Shown piece after piece: positions 35,626 to 48,674 of a stretch of 64,000 bases of DNA; within the stretch, counting starts at the first letter, position 1, and every line of letters begins with the position of its first letter. The DNA lies in the NCBI RefSeq assembly GCF_009727055.1, contig NC_052353.1, forward strand, positions 44,956,587-45,020,586, read 5' to 3'. The notes below the pieces were generated by a model that saw nothing but the letters and a program-made list of their open reading frames with translations, had not been told where the DNA came from and did not search any database. The position numbers and the translations under genes are program-made. The DNA comes from Benincasa hispida. Taxonomy: Eukaryota > Streptophyta > Magnoliopsida > Cucurbitales > Cucurbitaceae.

Positions 35626-38600
35626 TGTCGGGGTTGATGTCCTAAATCTCGTAGGGTCCTATAGTTTGTAATTGTATTGTACAAATATTTTAATTATGTA
35701 AAAAATTATATGATGTTTTATTTCAAAATTAGTTGCATTAACCACAAACCAATAAACTAACATCCAAGGATATCTTGTAATTTAAACATGTATGTAGAGA
35801 CATATGGGTAGATCATGTCTAAGTGATAACCTAAATGGTTTGTAGTAAATGGATAAGGCTGGATACCTTATCCTAGTGCACTACAAGTACAGCCCGCTTT
35901 TTAGATGTTACAAATGTTGTAAAGTGCTACAAATGATCTGATCTTGAACATGCATGTGGAGACATGTGAGCGAAGGTATTCCATAAAAATTAGTTTGTAT
36001 AAGACCGGACCACGAAATGACTAGTCTCATTATATATCACCATTCATAATAGAGACCTACATTTCACCAAGATGACCATAGGTGGTTGATAACTGGTAGA
36101 AATGCAAGTTACTATAGCCTTTTATTTAGAAATATGAGGGTTAACAAGTAGAATATGCGGTGATTATACTAAGAATTCATGTGAAAAGTGAGATTGCGTC
36201 GATCAACATTGAAAATCTCAGCCAACCCAATATTATGTGTTATTCTGCGTCCAAATGTTTATTTTTGTAGCTATCGCAGGAATCGATCGCATGCGGTGAA
36301 TCCCAGTCCATCGCAAGGGTGATCGCGTACATTCATCGCATGGAAGTTACGGCTATTAACCGCATGCGTCCATCGCATAGAGGTTGCGGCTACAGAGTAA
36401 TAACCATAATAGAGGGATGAACGCAAGGGTGGTGGAATGCGATGGTACTTCAGAAACCAAGCATGAACGCATACCTTGGGAAAATAAAAAAGATGATGTT
36501 GACATTTTACCTACCACATCGTTAGTATCAAAGATTCAGAGCAGGTCCATCACGGCATTAGTAGCAGAGATTCAAAGTAGGACCATTAATGCTGTCGACG
36601 ATTGAGCTCTATAAATAGAGCTTTAGAGCCCAACTTCAAATCATCCGAGCTTTTGCCTTAAAGCAGATCCTTGTGATCACAGATGATAGCGTGAGAAGAC
36701 ATTCTTCGAGAGTTCTTCATTCCTTCAACCATTCCGAGGGACTACCGGAGCTTTGTCGGAGATAAATCTCGAGAGAGACTACTCCACCGCCCATCCATGA
36801 CACCACCGGCAGCCTTGACACACATCTAATGGAAGTAAGACATTGCCTACATCTGGCCCTCCATCTCTCTTCTATCTCTGTATTGTATTAAATTTTGGCT
36901 TAAGACATTAATATATTTTGTAATCAATGCATCTCTTTATTTCCTTTGATTCCATCTTCATTTATCTCTTCTTCATCATCCTTTACTTTCATTGCAATGA
37001 CTAAGTAAGATTGCTCAAGTATCGCATACTTAATCATGTGACATAGACATATAAAGTATGTAGCAAACCACCGAGAGGTGTGCGTTGCGTGAGTATAGTG
37101 AGTAATTTCTCTTTGCTTAATGTGAGGCTGTAGTAACGCTTGTCTATGCATAGTCGCAATGCTTGTCTATGAGCTGATTAGTGGCAACTAACTGCTCGAA
37201 AGGGTAAGTAATGGAACTCACTAAGCAAAGTAAACAGTGTTCCTAGAGATAGGAATAATCTTATGTTCAACCATGCTTTATATGATCATCTTGTCTCATG
37301 AGTGCATCATTCATCATTCGGGCATACTTAAGGAGTAGCATAAAAATCAAATCTAGGCTTGAGAATGTCAGATTGGATCGCATGAGTAAGAGTAGAAGCT
37401 TAAGAATAAGTTCTATTTGCTATTTATACAGCGTATGTGCCCTAAAAATAGAATATGGTGGTATGCAGTCACCTTGTCTTATGTGTGTTAGATCGCATAA
37501 GCAAGAATAAAGACTTAGACATAAGTCCTATCGACATTATCGCATATGCATCGCATGCGTCCTAGTCAATTGTGTATAGTATGATCGCATAACTTGTGTT
37601 GGCTGGGGTTACCCTTGCAATCAAGCTTATTGATGCGGTGAAGTCATCCTCTCCACAATTTTATCTATTTTTCCATGCGTCTTATTATGCATTAATAATT
37701 GTCGTGTCATTACCAACTCTCATAATCATACTTCCATTGCTTAATCTGTTTAGTTAGGAGTAGGAGTAGTGCATAGTCCTTAAACTTCATTATTCTTTTA
37801 TTCTTCGCCGCAAACACATTACGTCGTAACATTTAGTTATAAGTCTCTGAGTTCGACCTCGGATCACACCGAGAATCTTGCGATCTCATTATACTTGGCG
37901 AGAGAACAAGAAAACTTACGATGGGAATGCATGGTCATTGCATATACTCTTAAACGCATATTGCATATCCCTTAGTCCAACACAAGACCATTGACGCATG
38001 GAGAACGAACACATATCATAAGATGAATACATATTTATTCTCCATTTTTCACGCATCAGTGACATGACCTGAATCTTGAGTGAGTATTGAACTCCTGCCT
38101 ATGAAGGCGGTCCTTTGATTTTTATGGTTGAGAGTGGTCAGATCGTCGACTCAATAGGTCTACCATTTTGGGGATTCGTCAGATTGAGGAGTTGGGAACA
38201 CAACTACATAAGATGGAATTCACTCCTTCCCCAACGTCGGGGTAAGTAGATTAATTGCTACCTTAAGGGTTGATTCCAGGGCTTCAACAATGTGGCGCCA
38301 CACCCTCTCCTGGCCCGAGAGGGGTTTGGTCATAGTTGGACTATGACTTATTGTTCAATAGAGTAATCAGTTGTACTTAAGGAGTTAGGTGTAACTACAA
38401 GCACAAAACGTAATTTTCGCCTAGCTGGACTTACGAGCAATTTGTAAAGGCTCATCGCACTGGTTATTAGTTATATCCAATGGACACAAAAATATATTTG
38501 TAGTACAAAGAGTGCAGCTATAGGTCTTTAGTTGAGTGCCCGACAGTTGATGAATGTTGAATAATTTAATTAAAATGGTTTAGTTAATTATTCAAGTACC

Positions 38601-39556
38601 ATTGGAGTTTCAATCTACAGGCTCATGAGGTCTCCTAAGCTCAACAGGGATTAAATGAGAATCAATTTTGAATTAATTTGAATTGTTCAAAATAATTGAG
38701 AGAATTAATTATATGTGATATAATTAATATAATTTAATTATATATAATATAATTACTACAATGTATTTGATACATTATAATATAAAGTTTATTTGAGAGG
38801 AAATAGATATTTGAATATGATTCAAATATTAATTATCTGAATTGAATTCGTATAATTATATTTAGTATAAATGAGATTTATATTAAATACGATGCATTAA
38901 CAAGAGAATGAAAACTATAGGTTATATTGTATTTGATACAATAGTAAACTATAGGTTATATGTTATATTTGATATAACATATGGTTTAATATATATTATA
39001 TGTTAAAGTGGTTATCATATACATATATATTAATTTTTTATTAAAATAATTTTTCTTTTATTTATTTTAAAATTTTAAAAAAATAATTTTGGGAGGGAGT
39101 TGTAATTCCCTCCCCCTTTTTCTCTCTACTACGTGAAACTGGGAGAGTGTAGATGATTGCCATCATCTTCTTCCTCATTTGAGTTTTATAGAGAAAAATC
39201 TCTGTAAGAATTTCTCTGAGAAAAGTTCCCAGGCTCTCACTCTCCTTCCTCTCAAATATAAAACTCTATCCCTCTCTTCTAAAACACTAAAAGCTCATAA
39301 CTCCTTGGATTCTCATCCTAGATAATAGAAGGGAAGCTTTCGTGGTGGTGTCCAAATTAGGGTTTCGAGTTTGTGACTTTTTTGGAGAGAAGAAATTATA
39401 TGCGGAGATAAGATCTTCAAGGGTAAGTCTCCTTATCTTTCTTCTCAATTTTCATTAGGATGCGGTAAAATTTTATTTTGATGCATAATGATTCTATTGT
39501 ATGATTTTGTAAAATTGGGATTTGGGTATGATCCCCACTTCTGCTCTGAAACTTCA
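35626..39556 (+). mobile_element. 5' LTR of copia 1, split by an insertion
   Basis: Starts TGTCGGGGTTGATGTCCT and ends CTGAAACTTCA. It is interrupted at 36087-38058; the outer parts join as GACCATAGGT/GACATGACCTGAA, as in the uninterrupted 3' LTR (46363-46383). Without the insertion it is about 1.96 kb, close to the 1994 bp of the 3' LTR. Confidence 0.9.
36087..38058 (+). mobile_element. solo LTR, long TGAT...CATCA family, copy 2
   Basis: Begins TGATAACTGGTAGAAATG and ends CACGCATCA (1972 bp), the most complete copy. CTATAAATAG at about 36609-36618 is a promoter-like TATA box. Flanks are GTGGT (36082-36086) and GTGAC (38059-38063), so the target duplication has decayed at two positions. No coding region, only CGCAT-rich words and a segment after the TATA box absent from copy 1. 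The comparison with copy 1 confirms both boundaries. Confidence 0.85.
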
Positions 39557-39570
39557 CCGGTTTGTTTAAT

Positions 39571-39582
39571 TGGTATTAGAGT
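39571..39582 (+). other. primer binding site of copia 1
   Basis: TGGTATTAGAGT, two changes from the initiator-tRNA consensus TGGTATCAGAGC, 14 bases after the LTR end. The spacing is longer than usual. Confidence 0.75.
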
Positions 39583-41803
39583 GGGGTTTTTTGCCCAATT
39601 TTTTTCAAATTTTTAGAATGATTTTTACATTTTCATGGTGGGATTTCTTGCATTCTGTATTGAATTCATGGTTGATGAATGAATGGAATCTATAGTTTAA
39701 ATTATGGATGTTTTCGGGATTGGATCTCTTGTCCTTACAGTCTCTATTTTTTATAAAATATATTTGTAAGGGCCCGTGTTTTGAGCATAATTTTTGTTAT
39801 AGATATGTATTTGATGTTTATTGAGTCGTTCATGACAATTTCTGTTGAATTTTGGAGAAGACGAGGCCAAAATCGGAGGAGTTTCAAAGAAGACCGCGAC
39901 TGTACGATGTTATCTATATCGCAGCGTTGCAACATTGTGCCATAACGTTGCAACGCTGCAATAAGGAAGAATGTTTTGTTCTTTCCGTAGTTGCAAGGCT
40001 GGGCACAAATTTTCAACGCTCCGAGATGGAAAGAACAAACCAGTTCTCGCCCGGTTCTATTCCTGATCTGATTGGTTCCCTTGTGGTTCGGTCAGTTCGA
40101 GCGGTTTGGGTTTGGTTCGGGGGCTGGGCAGTTCGATTCGAGCGGTTCAAGGCCCAGTTTACTTGTTTCAAATCTGTTGACTATTATTATGTAATAGTTA
40201 GATATTTTTTAATTAATTAAATGAATAGAAGTATTATATTAATTTAATTAATTATTTAGGTGTTCAATCCTGGTCCAATAATTGTTTTTAAATTATACAT
40301 TTGATGTATGATTTATTTGTAATATAATATATACCATAATGTATGTTATATAGTGAAAATCCCACCATAGGTTATGCATAATTCATGTATTATTAATATT
40401 ATAAATGTTATAATATATAGTTACATGATTTAATTTTTTTCTAGTATGCTCATGCATCATATAATGTAAGTGTTATAGTATATGTTTGCATGCATTAATA
40501 ACATAGTATTGCATCATTTATATTATAAGTTTTATAATATATCATTGAATGTATCTATGGATGGATGTTATTGATTATTTCATTACCTTATTATATAAGC
40601 GTTATAAATAGTTAGTAATGAAATGAAATTACTTGAAGCATGACACTAACTTTGGTAATTTATAATTTTACTAAGTGTGTCACTAAATGCAATTATATGG
40701 TTTTAATTAATTTCATTTATTTTATAAAAGTTATAATTAAATAAAATTAGAAATTAAAATCAATAATTCAGAATTGCATACAAACCTTAGGTTAAAATCA
40801 TTCCTTTAAATAGTTTTAAAATTTGATTTACATAGACCTAAGATCAAATTTCTAATAAGATTAGAAATTAAGTTTAATATTTTAATTAGTTTAATAGGAT
40901 TAAATTGATTCTTAATTAAAAGATTAAATTTTTAACAAAAGTACCTATAAGTGACCTTTCGTCCAAGGTTAGTTCTGTCTAGGCTGGGGTATTTAAGTTG
41001 ACAGAAACGTAACACCCCTACCTAGGAACTTACCTGGAAAGGTGAATTAGATAGATTTGTTACAAGCATGCAATGGATGATTGAAGTTTATTAAAGTGTT
41101 TAATAACCATTAGTCAAAGTTGTTTAACCATCCAAAAGTAAGTGTTACTTTTGGGCAAATTAAACAAAACATTTAGTTAAAAATCAGTAGCTGGAAGAGA
41201 AATGGGGTATATGCTACTTCATTTTACCTTTTCACGTTTCTCCTTAAAAGTTCATACCGTAAGATTATGTACTCGGCCTCAAAACACATTTTCTTGTATC
41301 CTTCTATGGATGATGTTTGTATAGGTCAATATCAAGGTGAATGGAGAGGGTGTTGATAGTAAGTGGGAGCGGGACGTATGTCAACATATCTCACGGTCTC
41401 TCTCATTAGTTTGTAGTAAAGTTTCATGCTCGGCCTTGAGGCACCTTTGCTTGTGTCCTCTTACAGATGACATTTGCTTGATTCTTTACTTCAAACTCTA
41501 AAAATGGATAGGACTACTTTCTTTTTTGCCTCTATCGGTTTTTCCCTATGGTTGGTTAACTAGGGCGGAACTCTAGAATTTAAAATGAGGAGTTACAATT
41601 ATAAGAAAATGTTAAGCGAGTTTAACAATTTTTGGATTGATCAATGGTGACTGATAGTTATAGTAATAAGGAGTTGTTCTGTTTATTGGATGAAATAGTC
41701 CCATTTTATTGAAGAGCCACCTAATCACCCTGCAGTGACTTTTATCCTGTCTTACTATAGCATCATTGCAAAATAGATGTCACTTAGGGTGCATTAAATT
41801 ATT
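39583..41803 (+). other. long untranslated leader of copia 1
   Basis: About 2.2 kb between PBS and gag without a conserved reading frame. It includes a GC-rich block (39855-40150) with the near-palindromic words GCAGCGTTGCAAC and AACGTTGCAACGCTGC, and a very AT-rich block (40200-40920). The stretch 41620-41790 is shared with copia 2 (51945-52110), ending GCATCATTGCAAAAnTAGATG. Confidence 0.6.
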
Positions 41804-44800
41804 TTGCTAAATTTGTTTGGTTTTTCCAAATGGGTTAATGCAAAGAGTACTAATATAAATAATATGTATGGTTTCAGCAATTTATTAATCATGGCTTCCA
41901 CGACACATAACTTACTCACTGCCAAAAAACATACAGGCAAAAATTATACAACGTGGAAAAACACAATCAACATAATATTGATCATCAATGACCTGCTGTT
42001 TGGCCTTGTGGAGGATTGTCCTCCTATTCCTGCTCAAAATGTCCTTATGTGTTTCATCACTTTATTAATGATTATTCGAGATATGGGTATGTTTATTTAA
42101 TGCAATAAAAGTCTGAAGCTTTTGATAAGTTCAAAGAGTCTAAAGTTGAAGTTGAAAACAAATTCCATAAAACGATTAAAACATTTCGATCTGATTGAGG
42201 TTGAGACTTTTTGGATCTTACATTCTAGAATTATTTGATAGAACATGGAATTGTATTCCAACTCTCAGCACCTGGTAAATCTCAATAGATTTGTGTATTA
42301 GAAAAGAGAAATCGAACCCTGTTGGACATGGTTCAGTCTATGATAAGTTATGCATCCCTACCGGACTCGTTTTAGGGTTATGCAGTACAGACTGCAACTT
42401 ATATTTTGAACTGTATTCCATCCAAGAGTGTTACGAGAACACCATTGGAATTATGGAATGGTCGTAAAGGTATTTTACGTCATTTCAAGATCTGGGGTTG
42501 CCAAATACATGTGCTTAAGGAAAATCCTAAGAAATTGAAACTGGTTCAAAATTGTGTCTATTTGTAGGCTACCCTAAAGGAACGAAAGGTGGTTACTTTT
42601 ACGATCCTAAAGAAAATAAAGTGTTTTTGACGATAAATGCTATATTTCTAGAGGAGGATCACAATAGCGTGCATAAACTCTACAGTAAGATTGTGTTGAA
42701 TGAACTTTCCAAGGAAACTACTGAACCTTCGACAAGAGTTGTTGAAGAACCTAACAGCACAACAGGAGTTGTTGAAGTTGCTTCATCTAGTAGGTCGTCC
42801 ACCTCAACTGTTGAGAGAACCTAGACATAATGGGAGGGTTGCAAACTCACATGTCCGTTATATGGGTTTAACAAAAATTCTAGCTATGGTAGCTGGTGAA
42901 TCTAACAAGAAGGAAATAGAGGATTTTGACAAAGATGAATAGATCAAAGCTATGATCTCAAAATGGAGTCTATGTACTTCAATTCTATTTGGGATCTTGT
43001 ATATCAACCTCATGGGGTAAAACATATAGGTTGCAAATGGATCTACAAGAGAAAACAGGGTGCTGATGGAAAGGTACAAACTTTCAAGGCTAGACTAGTG
43101 ATAAAGGGTTATACCCAAGTTGAGGGTGTCGATTATGAGGAGACTTTCTCACCTGTTGCCATGTTAAAGTCTATCTAGATACTCTTGTCTATTGCTTAAT
43201 ATTATGACTATGAGATTTGAAAAATGAACGTCAAGATTTCTTTTCTGAATGGAAATCTTGAGGAGATCATTTATATGGAATAGCTTGAGGGATTCATATC
43301 CCAAGGTCAAGAGCAAAAGGTTTGCAAGCTTAATCGGTCCATCTATAGCTATCGACCCAACTCCAAATGAAAGATTTTGGAAAGACATATTTTGTTTTGG
43401 CCATTCAGATCTTTAGAGATTGAAAGTACAAAATGTTATCTATGTCTCAGGCATCGTATATTGACAAAATACTTCTCAAAATTTTGATTGAAAACTCCAA
43501 TAGAGGTTGATATCTTGTAAAAAAACAAGTTATTATCTCTTTAAAGTTGGAATAATTAAGATTCTTAATGATAAAATCTCATCTATCTTAAAGAAAAATG
43601 AATGGAATCCTTCAAACATTACTAACATTTACAAAAACACTCTTTTTGATATAACAGCGTCACTAATGCATCTCACCGCAAGATTTCAATAAATTTCACT
43701 AAGTGTCGCAGGCTCAACTAACGCAAGGGCATGTGTTTGAAGGATTCCAACGCATAGCAAATACATTGGTTCGAGCTGTTCCTGTCAAATCACTATATGC
43801 AAGTATGGGTATCTGAATATCGACGTCTGAAAAGCAGCTGAAATGGCAGGCGGCTGACCAAGGCATAAAAATTAATGTTGTCATATCATAAGTTGCTGAG
43901 GGAAAACACAAATAAATAGAAGAATTGCAATCGAAAAAAGCAGCATAACATAGAGAGAGCATCTTAGAGCTTGGATTATAGTAGTTTTGCTGTTGCAAGA
44001 AGATCACAGGAAGAAAAGAACTATCACCATTGTTGATCAAGGAGAATTGAAGATAACCAAGCTCGAGAGAAAACTTTTCTTCATTTCTTTAACAAGTTGG
44101 TTTTACACATATTAAGATCAAGCCAAAGAGGACAATAAATTGAACTCTGCGGCTTGACTATTTTCCTTTTGCTTTATTTCCATTCATCATTCCATGTGAT
44201 TAAATGTGTTATTGTAAAGACAATTTCGATCTTTATAAATCATGCATTTGATCCATTCACATTTGCCTCTGCTTACAATCTATCATGTTAAATGCGTTGT
44301 GCCTTTGTGCATGCTAAAATTCTAAAAGCTTTAATCATTTTGATCCTTTGGTTGAAGTTATCTCAGTTAAACCATTCGAGAGAATAGGATAGTTAGAAAC
44401 GCATCAGGTCATAATACACAGCAGCTTTAGAGATAAAGATACTTGTGCTTCACTGATTTCTATAACCAACGCATGCATCCTAAAGATAGAAACATGTGGC
44501 ATTTGCATTGAGAAATGTTTAATGATTAGATAAATAGAAACCCAATGCATTGACATACATTTGATTGTAAATACGCATCCTTCATCTTTATTCCTACCTA
44601 TACTCTTTCTTATTCATCTTACTTGGATTAATACATTCACCTATCAGTTGGCCCCATTCCTTTGTTGAACCCTATATTTCACTTGAACTCTTGTTTTTTC
44701 TTGTACGCATGAAGTTAAAATAGTATAGACAACCTTTTCGAGTATTTATGTAGAACCCTTCTACATTAGTGTAACGAAAGGCTTGCATTAGTCTAACCTA

Positions 44801-45790
44801 AATCCCCGTGTTCGATCCTAGACTTACCAGGAACCTGAATTAGATTTATACTTGGATCTAACTTCAGTAAAGCTTGTACGCTTTAATGAGAGAGTGTAAC
44901 GCATCACCCATTCTTCTCACCAAGAGAAGTCATTTATCATTCATCTTCATTTACATCAATCTTATCTTCCATCTTCTCTTATAATGCACTTCTAGCGCAC
45001 ATCACGAAGACACGAATAGAGGTTTACTCTCTTTCAGGCATGGAGTTATATTGTCTAAGGAACAGTGTCCTAAGACACCTCAAGAGGTTGAGAAAATGAG
45101 ACGGATTCCCTATGCATTGACTGTTGGCAGCCTGATGTATACGATGCTATGTACTAGACCTTCATCTGCTATATGGTAAGGATAGTTAGTAGATATTAGT
45201 GTAATCAAGGATTTGATCATTGGACCACAATTAAGAACACCCTCAAGTATCTACGGAGAACGGGTGACTACATGCTCGTGTATGGTTATAAGGATTTCAT
45301 CCTTATAGGGTACACGAACTCTGATTTCTAGACTAATAAAGTTTCTAAGAATTCCACATCAGGATCAGTGTTCACTCTTAACGGAGGGGCGATAGTCTTA
45401 AGGAGCACCAAGCAGGGGTGCATTGCTGACTCCACTATGGAGGCTGAGTACGTAGAAACTTATGAAGATGCTAAGGAAGCTATGTGAATCAGGAAATTTG
45501 TGAATAATCTAGAAGTGGTTCCAGACATGTCAAAGCCCACCACCCTTTATTGTGATAATAGTGGTGTTGTGGCTAATTCCCAAAAGCCTCTGAGTCACAA
45601 TTGCAAGAAACATATAGAGTAAAAGTATCATCTCATCCAAGAGATTGTGCATTGAGGAGACTTGATCGTCACGCAGATAGCTTCAAAGCACAATGTTGTT
45701 GATCCATTTACAAAGGCCCTCACAAATAAGGTGTTTGAGGGTCATCTGAAGAGTATGGATCTACGTGACATGCTAGATATAGTCTAGGGC
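41804..45790 (+). pseudogene. gag-pol remnants of copia 1
   Basis: In order: a gag start (LLTAKKHTGKNYTTWKNTIN, 41920-41960); a direct jump into integrase core near 42057; integrase C-terminal part (FVGYPKGTKGGYFYDPKE, AIFLEEDH, 42552-42824); RT start ([34 protein letters not shown], 42963-43178); RT remnants ending with SQASYIDKI near 43470; an inserted element (43508-45004); then resumed pol (LSKEQCPKTPQEVEKMRRIP, 45050) and RNase H (GYTNSDF, TMEAEYV, YCDNSG, 45305-45787). Most of gag, protease, the integrase zinc domain and the RT YVDD region are missing. Many stops. It cannot make working enzymes. Confidence 0.88.
43508..45004 (+). mobile_element. LTR-like insertion, TGAT...CATCA family, diverged copy 3
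   Basis: Interrupts pol between the words ENSNRG and LLSFRHG. It begins TGATATCTTG and ends GCGCACATCA. Its style resembles copies 1 and 2 (GTGTTCGATCCTAGACTTACC near 44811 parallels GAGTTCGACCTTAGATCACT; many CGCAT words), but it does not align end to end. Flanks carry an 18-bp near-duplication: GAAAACTCCAATAGAGGT (43490-43507) and GAAGACACGAATAGAGGT (45006-45023). That is too long for an LTR integrase, so the class is uncertain. Confidence 0.55.
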
Positions 45791-45890
45791 AAGTGGGAGA
45801 TTTTGTACTATGCACGTTTTATGCTCTAGGTTAATGATTTGTGTACTTGTATATTTGTATGACTTGTATATTGTACACTCCACTAGCTTT

Positions 45891-45906
45891 GGGACAAGTA
45901 GAAGAT
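45891..45906 (+). other. polypurine tract of copia 1
   Basis: GGGACAAGTAGAAGAT immediately precedes the TG of the 3' LTR. A similar GGGCAAGTGGGAGATT lies upstream at 45789-45804, probably the older or duplicated tract. Confidence 0.75.
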
Positions 45907-47900
45907 TGTTAAGGTTGATTCCCTAAATCTTGTTGTGTCTTGTAGTTTGTAATTGTATTGTACAAATATTTTATTTATTTAATAAAATATGTGATATTTT
46001 ATTAACATTTAATAGCATTAAACCCATAAACCAATAAACCAACAAACCAACATCGAAGATTATTTTCTATAGCTTAAACATGTATGTAAAGACATACAGG
46101 TGGATCATGTTTAAGTGATAACTTAAATGGTCTATAGTAGATGGATAAGGCTGGATACCTTATCTTTGTGATGCTATGAGTATGACCCGCTTTGTAGATG
46201 TTACAAATGTTGTAAAGTGCTAAAAATGATCTAATCTTGTATTCATGTAGATAAATGTGAATAGAGGTATTCTATACAAAGGAGTTTGTATAAGACCAGA
46301 CCACAAAATGATTAGTCTCATTATATCACATCGTTCATAATAGAGACTTACATTTCACAGGATGACCATAGGTGACATGACCTGAATCCTGAGTGAGTAG
46401 TGAACTCTTGTCTATAAAGACGGTCCTTTGATTTGTATGGATAAGAGTGGCCAAATCGTCGACTCAATAGGTCTACCATTTTGGGAATTTGTCTAATTGA
46501 GGAACTGGGAACACAGTTACATAAGACGGAATTCACTCCTTCCCCAACGTCGGGGTAAATGGATAAATTGCTCCCTTAATAGCTGATTTCGGAGCTTGAA
46601 CAATGTGGTGCCACACCCTCTCCTTGCCTGAGAGGGGTTTGGTCATAGTTGGACTTTGACTTATTGTTCATTAGAGAATCAGTAGTATTTAAGGAGTTAG
46701 ATGTAACTACAGGGGCAAAATGGTAATTTTGGCTTAGCTGTACAAAATGGTAATTTTGGCTTAGCTGTACTTACATGCAATTTATGAAGGGTCATTGCAC
46801 TATTGGTTGGTTATATCCAATAGACATAGAAATATATCTGTAGTATGAAGAGTGCAGCTGTCGATCTATAGTGGAGTACTCGATAGTTAATTAATGTTGA
46901 ATAATTAATTAAATAATTTAATTAAAGGAGTTTAATTAATTATTCAAGTACCATCTGAGCTCCAATCTACAGCCAATAAGGTCCTCTTTGCAGCTCAACA
47001 GGGATTAAATGAGAATCAATTTTGGATTAATTTGAATTGTTCAAATTAATTGAGGTAATTTATTATATGCAATATAATATAATTTAATTTAATTAGATAT
47101 GATATAATTACTATAATGTATTTGATACATTATAATATAAAGTTTATTCAAGAGGAAATAAATATTTGAATATGATTCAAATATTAATAATGTGAAATGG
47201 ATTTGTATAATTAAATTTAGTATAAATGAGATTTATATTAAATATCGTGCATTAATGAGAGAATGAAAACTATAGGTTATATTGTATTTCATACAATATT
47301 AAACTATAGGTTATATGTTATATTTGATATAACATAGAGTTTAATATATATTATATGATAAACTGGTTATCATATAAATATTTATTAATGTTTTATTGAA
47401 ATAATTTTTCTTTTATTTATTTTAAATTTTTAAAAAAAATATTTTAGGAGGGACTTGTAACTCCCTCCCCCTTTTTCTCGTACTACATGAAAGTGGGAGA
47501 GTGTAGATGGTCACCATCATCTTCTTCCCCATTTAAGTTTACATAGAACAATATCTGCAAGAATTTCTCTAAGAAAAGTTCTCAGGTTCTCACTCTTCTT
47601 CCTCCAAAAAATAAAAGTTTATCACTCTCTTCCACAATACCAAAAACCCACAACTCCTTGGATTATCATCCTAGAGAATACAATGGAAGCTTTCATGGTG
47701 GTGTGCACATTAGGGTTTCGAGTTCGTGGCCTTTTTGGAGAGGAGAAATCATACGTGAAGATTAGATCTTCAAGGGTAAATCTCTTTATCTTTCTTTTAA
47801 ATTTTCATTAGCATGCTGTAAAATTTTATTTTGATGCATAATGATTTTGTTGTATGATTATGTAAAATTGAGATTTGGGTCTGATCCCCGCTTCCATTCA
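45907..47900 (+). mobile_element. 3' LTR of copia 1
   Basis: Starts TGTTAAGGTTGATTCCCT and ends CCGCTTCCATTCA. It matches the 5' LTR over its length (GGATACCTTATC, CCCCAACGTCGGGGTAA, GATCTTCAAGGGTAA). A 22-bp unit ending GGCTTAGCTGTAC is doubled at 46724-46769. The two LTRs have drifted visibly, so the insertion is not young. Confidence 0.9.
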
Positions 47901-47919
47901 CATACATACATTGGTTCTT

Positions 47920-48542
47920 TCATTTTTCATTCAGGTCAGTTAAGCTATAGGTCCCAGGTTGGATACCCTTGGCCATTTGGAAAGGGTCCTCCCAATTCAG
48001 TCCCACGGCTTCGCTATCAGGATTCTTAGTGTTAGGCATGAATCGCCTAAGAGCTAAGTCACCTAACCTAAAGCTTCGTTTATGCACATGGGAATTATAA
48101 CACCGAGCTATACGATTTTTATACTCTACCAACCGAAGATGTGCAATCTCACGATGTTCTTCTAAAAGATCTGGATTCAACTAGAGTGCCTCATTATTTT
48201 TAGTTAGATAAGACTATTTGACCCTAGGTGATGGAATTTCAATCTCTATTGGCACTAAGGCTTCTCCCTCTAATGAAAGTGAAAAATGAGTCTCACTTGT
48301 AGAAGTTCGTGATGTTGTCCGGTAGGCCCACAACACATTTGACAGTTCTTTAAGCCATAATCGTTTCAATCCTTCCAACTTATCCTTGAGATTTCGCTTG
48401 ATGATTTTATTGACAACCTCTATCTGTCCATCAACCTTCAAATGGATTGAAGACAAAAAGTAATAAATTGACGAAATGTTACGTTATCAAACTAACGACC
48501 ATTGTCAGTAATTAAGACCTGTGGTATACCGAATCAACAGAT
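47920..48542 (-). pseudogene. Tat integrase, C-terminal half
   Basis: Minus strand: FGIPQVLITDNG (second catalytic Asp) next to the copia 2 junction, then SSIHLKVDGQIEVVNKIIKR (catalytic Glu), WLKELSNVLWAYRTTSRTST, LVPIEIEIPSPRVK, and the C-terminal GPY/F-like module (LLEEHREIAHLRLVEYKNRI, FRLGDLALRRFMPNT, NWEDPFQMAKGIQPGTYSL). A stop replaces Arg before FGIP and others occur. The region ends against the copia 1 3' LTR at 47900. Confidence 0.9.
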
Positions 48543-48674
48543 TGTTGGGATTGGTATCCTAATTCTCCCAGAGTCTCATTGTTTGTAATTATACACATTG
48601 TTTTATGAATAAAATAATTGTTATTTTATTCTAGCATTTACTCATATCCAATAAACAAAGCTTCATGGTTATCT

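Larger units (their letters stand above)
35626..47900 (+). mobile_element. Ty1/copia element 1, complete LTR pair but decayed
   Basis: Plus-strand element with 5' LTR, PBS, long leader, gag-pol remnants, polypurine tract and 3' LTR. It lies in the Tat element at the C-terminal end of integrase. The flanking five bases do not match (TTATT left, CATAC right), unlike copia 2. Two TGAT...CATCA insertions lie inside it. Confidence 0.85.

Noticed and set aside
39852..40220. 122-codon plus-strand frame in the copia 1 leader
   Set aside because: Lies in a GC-rich leader block; peptide shows no family features, and the comparable region of copia 2 lacks it.
47841..48029. 62-codon plus-strand frame across the copia 1 LTR end
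   Set aside because: Crosses an LTR border and is antisense to the Tat integrase C-terminus; chance frame.
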